Source: a virus
Length of the DNA stretch: 22,325 nucleotides
Reading direction: 5' to 3' (one strand)
IMG/VR virus record: IMGVR_UViG_3300020084_000121
Coordinates: 1-22,325 of that record
In this document: one piece after another, positions 5,426-11,876 of the stretch
Layout of the letters: every line of letters starts with the position of its first letter
Numbering within the stretch: position 1 is the stretch's first letter
The notes under the pieces: model-generated
Seen by the model: the letters and a program-made list of their open reading frames with translations, nothing else
The model's database searches: none
What the model was told of the DNA's origin: nothing
Position numbers and translations under genes: made by a program

Positions 5426-5450
5426 AACGTGTAATCTCAACGTTCTTTTT
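5426..5450 (+). terminator. possible terminator of the large RNA
   Basis: AACGT (5426-5430) pairs with ACGTT (5440-5444) and is followed by CTTTTT. The stem is short, so this is a weak terminator on its own; two further hairpins follow. Confidence 0.5.
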
Positions 5451-5467
5451 AAAATATTTTATAATAA

Positions 5468-5506
5468 AAAAATCAGTAAAAAAAGTAAAATACCGATTTT
5501 TAAAAA
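5468..5506 (+). terminator. second possible terminator
   Basis: AAAAATCAGT (5468-5477) pairs with ACCGATTTTT (5492-5501) with one mismatch; the T's belong to the 3' arm. Confidence 0.4.
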
Positions 5507-5513
5507 AATTATG

Positions 5514-5542
5514 GGGCAACAATTAGTTACCCTTTTCTTTTT
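5514..5542 (+). terminator. third possible terminator
   Basis: GGGCAAC (5514-5520) pairs with GTTACCC (5526-5532) with one mismatch, a 5-nt loop, then TTTTCTTTTT. Probably the final stop of the RNA locus. Confidence 0.6.
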
Positions 5543-5595
5543 ATAAAAACTTTGATATATATTATTATAATAAACCTTTAATTACCTTATTCAAA

Positions 5596-5766
5596 ATGAA
5601 AAAATTAGTTTTACTTTCTGCTGCTTTTTTTACGACAATTTCTCTTTTGACGGCTTGTGGTGAAAAAGGAACTGGAAACGCAACTTCAGATGCAACACCA
5701 GAAGCTACTGTTGAGGCAACTACTGAAGCTACGACTGTTGTAAAAGATACTGCTGTTGTTAAGTAA
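5596..5766 (+). CDS. small phage-encoded lipoprotein
   Basis: A 56-residue protein. The N-terminus MKK plus a hydrophobic stretch and LLTAC gives a clear signal peptidase II lipobox with Cys21. The mature chain would be about 36 residues, low in complexity, made of Ala, Thr, Glu and Val with EAT repeated (PEATVEATTEATTVV). It is expected to be lipidated and anchored in the envelope. Small phage lipoproteins can block receptors or prevent superinfection (T5 Llp is the known example), so that role is possible but inferred. No host-type promoter is visible upstream; a strong terminator follows at 5792. Confidence 0.75.
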   Translation: MKKLVLLSAAFFTTISLLTACGEKGTGNATSDATPEATVEATTEATTVVKDTAVVK

Positions 5767-5791
5767 TTAGGAAATATCCTAAAAAAAGAAA

Positions 5792-5817
5792 ACCCACTTC
5801 AAAAGAGTGGGTTTTTT
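5792..5817 (+). terminator. intrinsic terminator after the lipoprotein gene
   Basis: ACCCACT (5792-5798) pairs with AGTGGGT (5806-5812), followed by a run of T's. It lies just before the 3' end of the convergent tmRNA gene. Confidence 0.85.
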
Positions 5818-5820
5818 AAT

Positions 5821-6211
5821 TGGTGGATCCGGAGGGACTCGAACCCTCGTCCGGTTCATCTTGTTTAAGAGACGACTACATGTTTAGGTTGGTATTTTCT
5901 AATACCCCAAAATATTTGATTTGTTCTTCAACATCGTAAATCAACAACCAATGGTCCCGAATCGGATTTAGAGAGCCATCCGGTGTGCTCTATCAAACTA
6001 CGACTTCTGTTGCTAGGTTATATGTCTGCCGACCCCCCGTTTCCGTATCTAATTAAGCTACAGTAACTTCAGAACCTCTTACTAATCCAAGAGTTTCCAT
6101 TTTGTTTAGCACATTGCCAGTTGTTTTGTGAATCAGTTTTTAACGAGATTAATTCAGTCCCGACATGCTTCTATTATTCAACCAACGCCCGTCAAATCCA
6201 AAAACGGACCC
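5821..6211 (-). ncRNA. ssrA: transfer-messenger RNA (tmRNA)
   Basis: A one-piece tmRNA of 391 nt on the minus strand. The 5' end GGGTCCG (6205-6211) pairs with CGGATCC before the 3' A and an encoded CCA (5821-5823). The acceptor has the G3-U70 wobble that alanyl-tRNA synthetase reads. Next to the 5' stem is TGGATTTGACGGG, matching the conserved TGGATTCGACGGG of bacterial tmRNAs. Near the 3' end are AACATGTAGTCG and a perfect T arm GAGGG-TTCGAGT-CCCTC. The predicted tag frame is described separately. tmRNA with SmpB frees stalled ribosomes and tags the product for proteolysis. Phage tmRNAs exist but are uncommon. All the tRNA-domain identity elements I can check are intact, so it should be chargeable. 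Confidence 0.95.
6053..6118 (-). other. predicted tmRNA tag reading frame (21 codons, unusual sequence)
   Basis: Reading from GGC at position 94 of the tmRNA (resume codons are usually near 90), the frame runs 21 codons to TAA. The peptide starts GNVLNK and ends SEVTVA. Bacteroidetes tags normally start with Gly and are short, ending in ALAA; here the start fits, but the length and the last residues do not. The two alternative frames are less likely: one gives only Ala-Met-Cys before a stop, the other ends in a charged/aromatic stretch. The exact resume codon is inferred. Confidence 0.6.
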
Positions 6212-6217
6212 ATAATA

Positions 6218-6226
6218 TCAAAGAAC
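6218..6226 (-). promoter_or_regulatory. boxA upstream of the tmRNA
   Basis: On the minus strand this reads GTTCTTTGA and ends 6 nt before the mature 5' end of the tmRNA. It is the third copy of this element in the window, always in front of a stable RNA. Confidence 0.7.
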
Positions 6227-6238
6227 TATATATAAATA

Positions 6239-6269
6239 CAAATATAATTATATTTATCTAATATGGCAA
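6239..6269 (-). promoter_or_regulatory. Bacteroidetes-type promoter of the tmRNA
   Basis: On the minus strand: TTG at 6267-6269, a 20-nt spacer, TATATTTG at 6239-6246; predicted start near 6234. It overlaps the first codons and the TATTTATC element of the divergent gene at 6263, so the two transcription units share their control region. A minus-strand TATTTATA is also present at 6231-6238. Confidence 0.75.
6251..6258 (+). promoter_or_regulatory. candidate late promoter element (TATTTATC)
   Basis: TATTTATC, 4 nt before the ATG at 6263; a one-base variant of the TATTTATA motif. It would give a leaderless mRNA. Confidence 0.4.
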
Positions 6270-7312
6270 GTGAAACCTATGAATTTTTACAAAAAGTTGC
6301 TAAAGGAAAAGAAACCAGTAGATGGTCTTACCCTGATGATTTAATTAATTACATTTCTTATTCAAAAGGTAAATCACCAAAAGTTGAAATTACTTTTGAT
6401 GATGACGATGATTTTTTGGAAGTTTTAAATGTAACAGATGATGATGATAAGTATATGTGGCGTAGATTTACTGGTAGAGGTTACTATGATTATGATTTTG
6501 ATATGTGGAGATATGAAGAAGATTTTAGAGAAGGATATATTGTTGGAGCTTTTAAAGGTGAAAACATTGTACTTACAAATAAAATTTTAAGTCTTACCGA
6601 TCCAACCTTACAACTTAATGCCGATATAGTAGATTACACACCTATTTCAAAATTTTTAGATGCAAAATTCCCAGATGAAATGTCTGATATTACATATGAA
6701 TATGGGAGATATAATGAAGAATGTGTTTCAAGAGAAGTACAAAAAATACTAAGAAATGAAACAAATAATCCATTTAGAAACTTTGGTATTGTACAAAAAC
6801 AACATTCTTATAAATTTGTAACATCTGTAAACATTTTATTAAATCTATATAAAATGTTAAATGCTGAAGATGAAGATTTAAAAGGAATGTTAACATTATT
6901 ATATAAAACTTATGGTGATAAAGATCCTGGTGGTTGGTACGATTTGGAATATAATGTTTTTTGTGATGATTATGATGAAGAAGGGTTCCAAAAAGAAGTT
7001 ACTCGAAATCTTGAAAAGATTTTAGAAAGAGTTGAGGAAGATTTTGAAGGTGTTGACCAAGAAGAATATAATAAAATGCTTGATGTTATTTTAAAAATTG
7101 GTGGGTTTAATACTATTATTGAATTACCAGGTAAGAATATGCAAGTATTTTTCCATAGATTTGAACCCAGAACAAACAAATTATATTTTGATGTTTGGAA
7201 AGGAAATAAAAAAGAACAAAGGTCTATTACTAATCTTGAAGATTTAAATTTAGCTCTATATCATCCTGAATTACTTGAAAATATAAAAAAAGTATTAAAA
7301 AAACTTTTGTAA
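6263..7312 (+). CDS. hypothetical acidic phage protein
   Basis: A 349-residue protein of unknown family, rich in Asp, Glu, Tyr and Trp. The N-terminal half has runs of Asp (EITFDDDDDF, NVTDDDD) and an aromatic stretch GRGYYDYDFDMWRYEEDF. The middle and C-terminal parts look helical, and the end reads LLENIKKVLKKLL, a short basic amphipathic helix. No catalytic motif, signal peptide or membrane segment is visible. The start is set by the late-type element 4 nt upstream. Transcribed divergently from the tmRNA. The last codons contain the -33 region of the following peptidase promoter. A virion or late non-structural role is possible; undecided. Confidence 0.75.
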   Translation: MASETYEFLQKVAKGKETSRWSYPDDLINYISYSKGKSPKVEITFDDDDDFLEVLNVTDDDDKYMWRRFTGRGYYDYDFDMWRYEEDFREGYIVGAFKGENIVLTNKILSLTDPTLQLNADIVDYTPISKFLDAKFPDEMSDITYEYGRYNEECVSREVQKILRNETNNPFRNFGIVQKQHSYKFVTSVNILLNLYKMLNAEDEDLKGMLTLLYKTYGDKDPGGWYDLEYNVFCDDYDEEGFQKEVTRNLEKILERVEEDFEGVDQEEYNKMLDVILKIGGFNTIIELPGKNMQVFFHRFEPRTNKLYFDVWKGNKKEQRSITNLEDLNLALYHPELLENIKKVLKKLL

Positions 7313-7336
7313 ATCAAAATAATATTTCTATATTTG
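7307..7336 (+). promoter_or_regulatory. Bacteroidetes-type promoter of the peptidase gene
   Basis: TTG at 7307-7309 (the last codon of the preceding gene), a 19-nt spacer, TATATTTG at 7329-7336; ATG at 7341, 5 nt after the last G. Predicted leaderless. Confidence 0.8.
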
Positions 7337-7340
7337 TCGT

Positions 7341-8126
7341 ATGGAAAGAAATTTTGAACTATTAAAACAAGTACTATCGGTACCAACCAAAACTTATCAA
7401 GAAGATTTGATGATTGATTTTATAACAGAATGGTTGGATGAAAATAAAATCCCCTATTATGTTGATAACTTCTACAACATATATGCAACAAAACAAACTG
7501 ATGAAAATATTAAATACTTTCCTTGTGTGGTTGCACATACAGATACGGTACATACAATCGATTCTATCAATGTTGTTGAAGTACAACTACCAAACGCTCA
7601 AAAAGAAATTAAATTAGCCCTTAAAGCTTATAACGATAAAGGAGAACCAATCGGTATTGGTGGTGATGATAAGTGTGGTGTTTATGCTTGTCTTGAATTA
7701 CTAAAAGAATTACCAAATCTAAAAGCAGCCTTTTTTGTTGCCGAAGAAACCGGTTGTAAGGGATCATTTAATGCTGACCCCAAGTTTTTTAAAAATATTG
7801 GGTACGTAATTCAATTTGATGCACCAGAAAACAATATGATTTCAGAATTCTTAATGAATAAACCAATGTTTAAAAGAGATTCAGATTTCTTTAATGTTGG
7901 GGGTCGTTTAATCACAGAACACTTTCCAGGCGATACCAAATACCACAGACACCCTTATACGGACATCTTTCCGTTAAATCAAAATTTTGGACTATCTTGT
8001 TTTAATATATCAATTGGTTATTACAACTATCACACAAGAAATGAATATGTTGTTGTGGAAGATACCTACAACGGTATTAAGGTTGGTAAACTAATGATTG
8101 AAGAATTAGGTTACACTAAACATTAA
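7341..8126 (+). CDS. M20/PepT-like metallopeptidase
   Basis: A 261-residue protein. The metal and catalytic motifs of the M20/M28/M42 clan are in order: VVAHTDTVH (His66, Asp68), GIGGDDKCGV (bridging Asp110), FFVAEETGCKGS (catalytic Glu135, ligand Glu136), QFDAP (Asp160) and YNYHTRNEY (His231). N-terminal VLSVPTKTYQE also matches the start of PepT-like aminopeptidases. It is shorter than the usual 370-410 residues, which suggests that the dimerisation lid is missing or reduced. Likely cytoplasmic: no signal peptide. Plausible role: cleaving short peptides, perhaps those released by Clp proteolysis; inference from the neighbouring ClpC-like gene, which is convergent. Confidence 0.85.
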   Translation: MERNFELLKQVLSVPTKTYQEDLMIDFITEWLDENKIPYYVDNFYNIYATKQTDENIKYFPCVVAHTDTVHTIDSINVVEVQLPNAQKEIKLALKAYNDKGEPIGIGGDDKCGVYACLELLKELPNLKAAFFVAEETGCKGSFNADPKFFKNIGYVIQFDAPENNMISEFLMNKPMFKRDSDFFNVGGRLITEHFPGDTKYHRHPYTDIFPLNQNFGLSCFNISIGYYNYHTRNEYVVVEDTYNGIKVGKLMIEELGYTKH

Positions 8127-8128
8127 CA

Positions 8129-8157
8129 AAAAAGGAGGGTTTTTAATCCTCCTTTTT
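8129..8157. terminator. bidirectional terminator between convergent genes
   Basis: A perfect 10-bp stem AAAAAGGAGG/CCTCCTTTTT (8129-8138 with 8148-8157) with T-runs on both strands. The last codons and stop of the minus-strand ClpC-like gene lie inside it. Confidence 0.85.
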
Positions 8158-10203
8158 CTTTCTACCTCTTTTCTTTGGTTCTGGTTTTGTCCTGTCTTCA
8201 ATTTCTATTGTTTGGTCTTCACCTTCTCCTTTAACAAATAACATATATTCTTTTTCTTCCAGAACTTCATTTAATAATATTTTTTCTGAAATAAGGTCTT
8301 CTATTTTATCTTGAATGGCGCGTTTGATTGGTCTAGCACCATATTGTTCGTCAAAACCAACTTTTGCAATTAATTCAATTACAGATTGTTCATATGAAAC
8401 TCTATATTTCATAGATGATAATCTATCAATAAGTTTGTCAATTTCTAATTTTACAATCTTATCAATATGTTCTTTTTTAAGTGAATTGAATATTACAACA
8501 TCATCGATTCTATTTAAAAATTCTGGAGCAAAAAACTTACTTAATTCTTTTTTCAAAACATCCCTTTTATATTCTTCCTGGACCGCATCACTATTATTGT
8601 TTGTTTTGAATCCAACGCCACTTCCAAAGTCTTGGACTTTTTTAACACCAATGTTTGATGTCATAATAATTAAACAGTTTTTGAAGTTGATTTTTCTACC
8701 CAAACCATCTGTCATATGACCGTCATCCAACATTTGAAGAAGTGTTGCAAAAATGTCTTTGTTTGCCTTTTCGATTTCATCAAATAAAATAACAGAGTAT
8801 GGTTTGTTTTTAACTTGTTCTGTTAATTGTCCACCTTCTTCGTGACCAACATATCCCGGAGGGGAACCAATAAGTCTTGATATGGTGTGTTTTTCTTGAT
8901 ATTCGGACATATCAACACGAATCAAACTATCTTCACTACCAAAAATTTCTTTTGCTAATTTTTTTGCAAGGAATGTTTTACCAACACCGGTTGACCCAAG
9001 GAATATGAATGAACCAATTGGTCTATTTGGGTCCTTAATCCCAACCCTATTTCTTCTAATGGCTTTTGATATTTTTTTAACAGCTTCATCTTGACCAATT
9101 ACAGAACCATTAAGTGAATCTTCCAAATTAACAAGTGAATTTTTTTCATCAATATTAATTTTACTTACTGGGATTTTTGTCATATTTGATACGACTTCAT
9201 AAATCAAGTCTTCTGGGATACCACGTTTGCTAGTTCTTAATTTTTCTTCAAATTTCTTTTTTTCTTCGTCGAGTTTTGTTAAGATACTTTTTTCACGGTC
9301 ACGAAGTTCTGCCGCCATTTCGTATTTTTGTTTTTTAATAACGTCAGCTTTTTCTTGTTTTACGTCCGCAGCTTCTTGCTTCAACTTTTCAATATGATCT
9401 GGAAGTTTTATATCAATTTGCATACGGGAACCAACCTCATCTAAAATATCAAAAGCTTTATCTGGAAATTCCCTATCTGTAATATATCTATCTGCCAATT
9501 CTACACACAACCAAAGAGCTTCATCTGTATAATTAACTTTATGGTGTTCTTCATATTTTTCCTTACTTTGTTTTAAAATTTCAAAAGTTTCTTCTTTTGT
9601 TGAAGGATCAACGATTATTTTTTGAAATCTTCGTTCTAAAGCACCATCTTTTTCAAAATTTTTTCTATATTCATCAAGTGTTGTTGCACCAATACATTGT
9701 ATTTCACCTCTTGATAATGCTGGTTTAAAAATGTTTGAGGCGTCCAATGAACCAGAACTATTACCAGCACCAACAATTGTATGAATTTCATCAATAAAAA
9801 TTATAATATTTGGGCTTGATTGTAATTCTTCAATTATAACCTTCATTCTTTCTTCAAATTGCCCACGATATTTTGTTCCGGCAACAATTGAATTAATGTC
9901 CAGTGAAACAATTCTTTTATCGGCTAAATTTTTTGGACATTCACCAGCGTGAATCATCATAGCTAAACCTTCTACAATTGCTGTTTTTCCAGCACCAGGT
10001 TCACCAATGATTATTGGATTATTTTTTTTTCTTCTGGATAATACTTGTGCTATTCTAAGTATTTCTTTTTGTCTTCCAATAACCGGATCTAATTTTCCTT
10101 GTTCTGCTAACTTAATCAAATCCTTACTGAAATTATCTAAAACTGGGGTACCACCATCTTTCTTTTTACCCTTATCACCATCATCTACAAATTCTATTGC
10201 CAT
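8143..10203 (-). CDS. ClpC-like double AAA+ unfoldase without N-domain
   Basis: A 686-residue Hsp100/Clp ATPase. D1 has Walker A GEPGAGKT (67-74), the pore segment KYRG (111-114), Walker B IIIFIDEIH and LERRF (189-193). A middle coiled-coil of about 265-330 contains QKYEMAAELRDRE, a UVR-type motif as in ClpC. D2 has Walker A GSTGVGKT (403-410), pore segment GYVGHEEGG and Walker B VILFDEIEKA. FGSGVGFKT contains VGF at 530-532, matching the (L/I/V)GF tripeptide that docks on ClpP, which argues for a proteolytic unfoldase rather than a ClpB disaggregase. The usual ~140-residue N-domain is replaced by ~20 residues, so adaptor binding must differ. The C-terminus is a basic PKKRGRKKKED tail. No clpP is in the window, so it would use host ClpP. 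Confidence 0.93.
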   Translation of the reverse strand: MAIEFVDDGDKGKKKDGGTPVLDNFSKDLIKLAEQGKLDPVIGRQKEILRIAQVLSRRKKNNPIIIGEPGAGKTAIVEGLAMMIHAGECPKNLADKRIVSLDINSIVAGTKYRGQFEERMKVIIEELQSSPNIIIFIDEIHTIVGAGNSSGSLDASNIFKPALSRGEIQCIGATTLDEYRKNFEKDGALERRFQKIIVDPSTKEETFEILKQSKEKYEEHHKVNYTDEALWLCVELADRYITDREFPDKAFDILDEVGSRMQIDIKLPDHIEKLKQEAADVKQEKADVIKKQKYEMAAELRDREKSILTKLDEEKKKFEEKLRTSKRGIPEDLIYEVVSNMTKIPVSKINIDEKNSLVNLEDSLNGSVIGQDEAVKKISKAIRRNRVGIKDPNRPIGSFIFLGSTGVGKTFLAKKLAKEIFGSEDSLIRVDMSEYQEKHTISRLIGSPPGYVGHEEGGQLTEQVKNKPYSVILFDEIEKANKDIFATLLQMLDDGHMTDGLGRKINFKNCLIIMTSNIGVKKVQDFGSGVGFKTNNNSDAVQEEYKRDVLKKELSKFFAPEFLNRIDDVVIFNSLKKEHIDKIVKLEIDKLIDRLSSMKYRVSYEQSVIELIAKVGFDEQYGARPIKRAIQDKIEDLISEKILLNEVLEEKEYMLFVKGEGEDQTIEIEDRTKPEPKKRGRKKKED

Positions 10204-10254
10204 ATTAAAAAGTTTTATTTAATTTTAATTATAAACTAACTAGTAGTCAATATT

Positions 10255-10300
10255 TGACATTCTGACATATGTTGTTAGAATATACTGACAAAATGTCAGT
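10255..10300. promoter_or_regulatory. possible operator: TGACA repeats and palindrome
   Basis: In the 160-bp gap between the divergent ClpC-like and UVR genes: TGACAT at 10255 and again at 10263, then a 17-bp palindrome ACTGACA-AAA-TGTCAGT (10284-10300). Four TGACA half-sites in under 50 bp suggest a regulator site controlling both genes. No TAnnTTTG box is evident for either gene. The palindrome could also be a hairpin in an mRNA leader. Confidence 0.5.
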
Positions 10301-10363
10301 TTTATCATTTTGGTATGGATTTGGTCAAATCAGAATCAAAATAAACTTATAAAAAAATAAATT

Positions 10364-10735
10364 ATGTTTGGAAGAAATTTTGACAAACTTTTTAATGAAT
10401 TATTTAATTTCGAAAATCCATTTTTTAATGGATTAAACAACTTTGAAAAAAGAACTTATAAATCTGAAGATGGTTCTATTTCATTTACTTACATTACAAA
10501 TGTCAAAGGTGACCTAAATAAATCAGATGAGGTTGACCTTTTAAAACAAAGACTTGAAATTGCAGTTGAAGAACAAAATTTTGAAGAAGCTGTGGAGTTG
10601 AGAGATAAGATTAAAAATCTGGAACAAAACAAAGAAAAAATAAGTAAGCTAAATAAAGAACTGGATGAATGTATTAAAAATCAGAACTTTGAAAAAGCGA
10701 TAGAACTACGAGACAAAATCAACTCCCTAAAATAA
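10364..10735 (+). CDS. UVR-motif protein (possible Clp adaptor)
   Basis: A 123-residue protein. The C-terminal half holds two UVR-type helical hairpins: LEIAVEEQNFEEAVELRDKI and LDECIKNQNFEKAIELRDKI. UVR motifs occur in UvrB/UvrC, in the ClpC middle domain and in McsA, which partners ClpC in Firmicutes. The N-terminal ~45 residues (FGRNFDKLFNELFNFENPFFNGL) are rich in Phe and Asn and could bind unfolded protein, but are not recognised. The gene is divergent from the ClpC-like unfoldase, which carries the same motif in its middle domain, and shares the putative operator. A terminator follows. A Clp adaptor role is inference; the UVR motifs are seen. Confidence 0.75.
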   Translation: MFGRNFDKLFNELFNFENPFFNGLNNFEKRTYKSEDGSISFTYITNVKGDLNKSDEVDLLKQRLEIAVEEQNFEEAVELRDKIKNLEQNKEKISKLNKELDECIKNQNFEKAIELRDKINSLK

Positions 10736-10740
10736 CAAGG

Positions 10741-10764
10741 TCCACCCCAAAAGGGTGGATTTTT
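10741..10764 (+). terminator. intrinsic terminator after the UVR-motif gene
   Basis: TCCACCC (10741-10747) pairs with GGGTGGA (10753-10759), 5-nt loop, then TTTTT. Confidence 0.85.
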
Positions 10765-10799
10765 GTTTTAAGTAAAATATATTTAAAATAAAAAAAGTT

Positions 10800-11045
10800 A
10801 TGGCAATTACAAAAGAAGAAATCAAAGGAACAAAAATTATAAATGAAGTTGAATCTTCAAATATAGTTAGAACTGAATATGATACCGAAACAAAAAAAAT
10901 GATTGCAGAATTTAAAAATGGTATGAAATACGAATATGATGATGTTCCACATCAAACTTACACATCATTTAGATCTGCAAAATCACAAGGGTCTTTCTTT
11001 AATACAAACATTTCTAAAACTTTTAAATATAAGAAATTAAGTTAA
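10800..11045 (+). CDS. KTSC domain protein
   Basis: An 81-residue protein. It matches the KTSC family: ESSNIVRTEYDTETKKMIAEFKNGMKYEYDDVPHQTYTSFRSAKSQGSFFN, with the typical small beta-rich pattern of G-x-x-Y-x-Y, VP and the final SFFNTNI segment. KTSC proteins occur in phages and bacteria and are often fused or adjacent to nucleic-acid enzymes; molecular function is not established. A TATATTTA element lies about 20-30 nt upstream. It is followed closely by the nucleotidyltransferase gene. Confidence 0.85.
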   Translation: MAITKEEIKGTKIINEVESSNIVRTEYDTETKKMIAEFKNGMKYEYDDVPHQTYTSFRSAKSQGSFFNTNISKTFKYKKLS

Positions 11046-11058
11046 TTCATTTTCTTAA

Positions 11059-11066
11059 TATTTATA
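11059..11066 (+). promoter_or_regulatory. candidate late promoter element (TATTTATA)
   Basis: Exact TATTTATA, 4 nt before the ATG at 11071. Confidence 0.55.
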
Positions 11067-11070
11067 TTTA

Positions 11071-11802
11071 ATGGATACCGAATTATTAAAAAGTTTTGAA
11101 CCCCAAAAAGCATTAAATCCAAAAGTTTGGGTAGGCGATAAAAAAGAACCTAAATTAAAACCTGAAATAAGGGAAAGGTTGTTAGAAATTGCTTACGAAT
11201 TTATTGACTTTTTGGATGTCGAAATTGTTGTTACCGATATAATACTTACCGGTTCACTTTCTAATTATAATTGGTCCAAATATTCAGACTTTGACTTACA
11301 TATTGTTGCGAATTTCCAACAGTATAAAGAAAATCAAATTGAATTATACGAAAAACTTTTCACTTTGAAAAAAATGTTATTTAATCAAAAACACGATATA
11401 ACAATAAAGGGGTATGAAGTTGAATTGTATGTTCAGAACGAAACAGAATCACACTTTTCAAGTGGTGTTTATTCAATATTATTTGATGAATGGGCAAATG
11501 TTCCAAAAAAAGAAGATGTTACAATAGATAAAGAACTAATTAAAGAAAAGGCAAAACAATGGATGAATATCATTGACAATCTTTTAGATACGATAGAAGA
11601 TGATGACGCAACAACAGCAAAAGAAACTGTTCAAAAATATAAAGATAAATTAAAAAAATATAGAACTTGTGGGTTAGAAAAAGACGGTGAATATTCAACA
11701 GAAAACCTTGTCTTTAAAATATTAAGAAGAAACGGATATATTGAAAAATTACACGATTCTACAACTGAATTGATAGATAAGAAATTATCTATGAACCAAT
11801 AA
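11071..11802 (+). CDS. nucleotidyltransferase-fold protein
   Basis: A 243-residue protein. ILTGSLSNYNWSKYSDFDLHIV carries the polymerase beta-like nucleotidyltransferase signature: Gly61-Ser62, then Asp73 and Asp75 as the metal-binding DxD pair; a third acidic residue is likely in GYEVELYVQNE. The C-terminal ~100 residues are helical and may bind substrate. Members of this group transfer nucleotides to tRNA, antibiotics or proteins, and the target cannot be read from sequence. Proteins of this kind are common in aquatic T4-like phages next to structural genes. Given the tRNA-like RNAs without encoded CCA, an RNA substrate is conceivable, but nothing here shows it. Confidence 0.8.
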   Translation: MDTELLKSFEPQKALNPKVWVGDKKEPKLKPEIRERLLEIAYEFIDFLDVEIVVTDIILTGSLSNYNWSKYSDFDLHIVANFQQYKENQIELYEKLFTLKKMLFNQKHDITIKGYEVELYVQNETESHFSSGVYSILFDEWANVPKKEDVTIDKELIKEKAKQWMNIIDNLLDTIEDDDATTAKETVQKYKDKLKKYRTCGLEKDGEYSTENLVFKILRRNGYIEKLHDSTTELIDKKLSMNQ

Positions 11803-11837
11803 TTTATTAAAAAATAAAATAATCTTAATAATCGATA

Positions 11838-11845
11838 TATTTATT
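11838..11845 (+). promoter_or_regulatory. candidate late promoter element (TATTTATT) in a hairpin
   Basis: TATTTATT 31 nt before the ATG at 11877. It overlaps the 3' arm of an 8-bp stem CTTAATAA/TTATTAAG (11824-11848), which could instead end the upstream transcript. Confidence 0.4.
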
Positions 11846-11876
11846 AAGAAAAATAATTAATTCAAAAAAATATACT

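Larger units (their letters stand above)
4561..5450 (+). ncRNA. large structured non-coding RNA locus (~890 nt)
   Basis: No plausible gene exists here on either strand, while RNA structure is dense. Four hairpins have GNRA tetraloops: CTGG-GAAA-CCAG (4668-4679), AGTG-GGAA-CACT (4827-4838), ACC-GAAA-GGT (4924-4933) and GAAACT-GGGA-AGTTTC (5015-5030). A perfect 9-bp long-range stem joins 5032-5040 to 5085-5093. A hairpin CGTGA/TCACG lies near 5201-5215, and AATG/CATT with CCG/CGG encloses about 60 nt near 5232-5295. The 15-nt AAAATAGAATTATCC occurs at 4592 and again at 4868 and may mark a processing boundary. An AT-rich gap with a T-run near 5110-5150 may split it into two RNAs. Size, phage origin and tRNA-like neighbours recall GOLLD and ROOL RNAs, but I cannot match their consensus. 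Confidence 0.7.

Noticed and set aside
8131-8139. AAGGAGG-like Shine-Dalgarno
   Set aside because: It is the arm of a bidirectional terminator between two convergent genes and precedes no start codon.
8315-8719. 134-codon plus-strand ORF within the ClpC-like gene
   Set aside because: Shadow of the minus-strand unfoldase gene, which has complete domain motifs.
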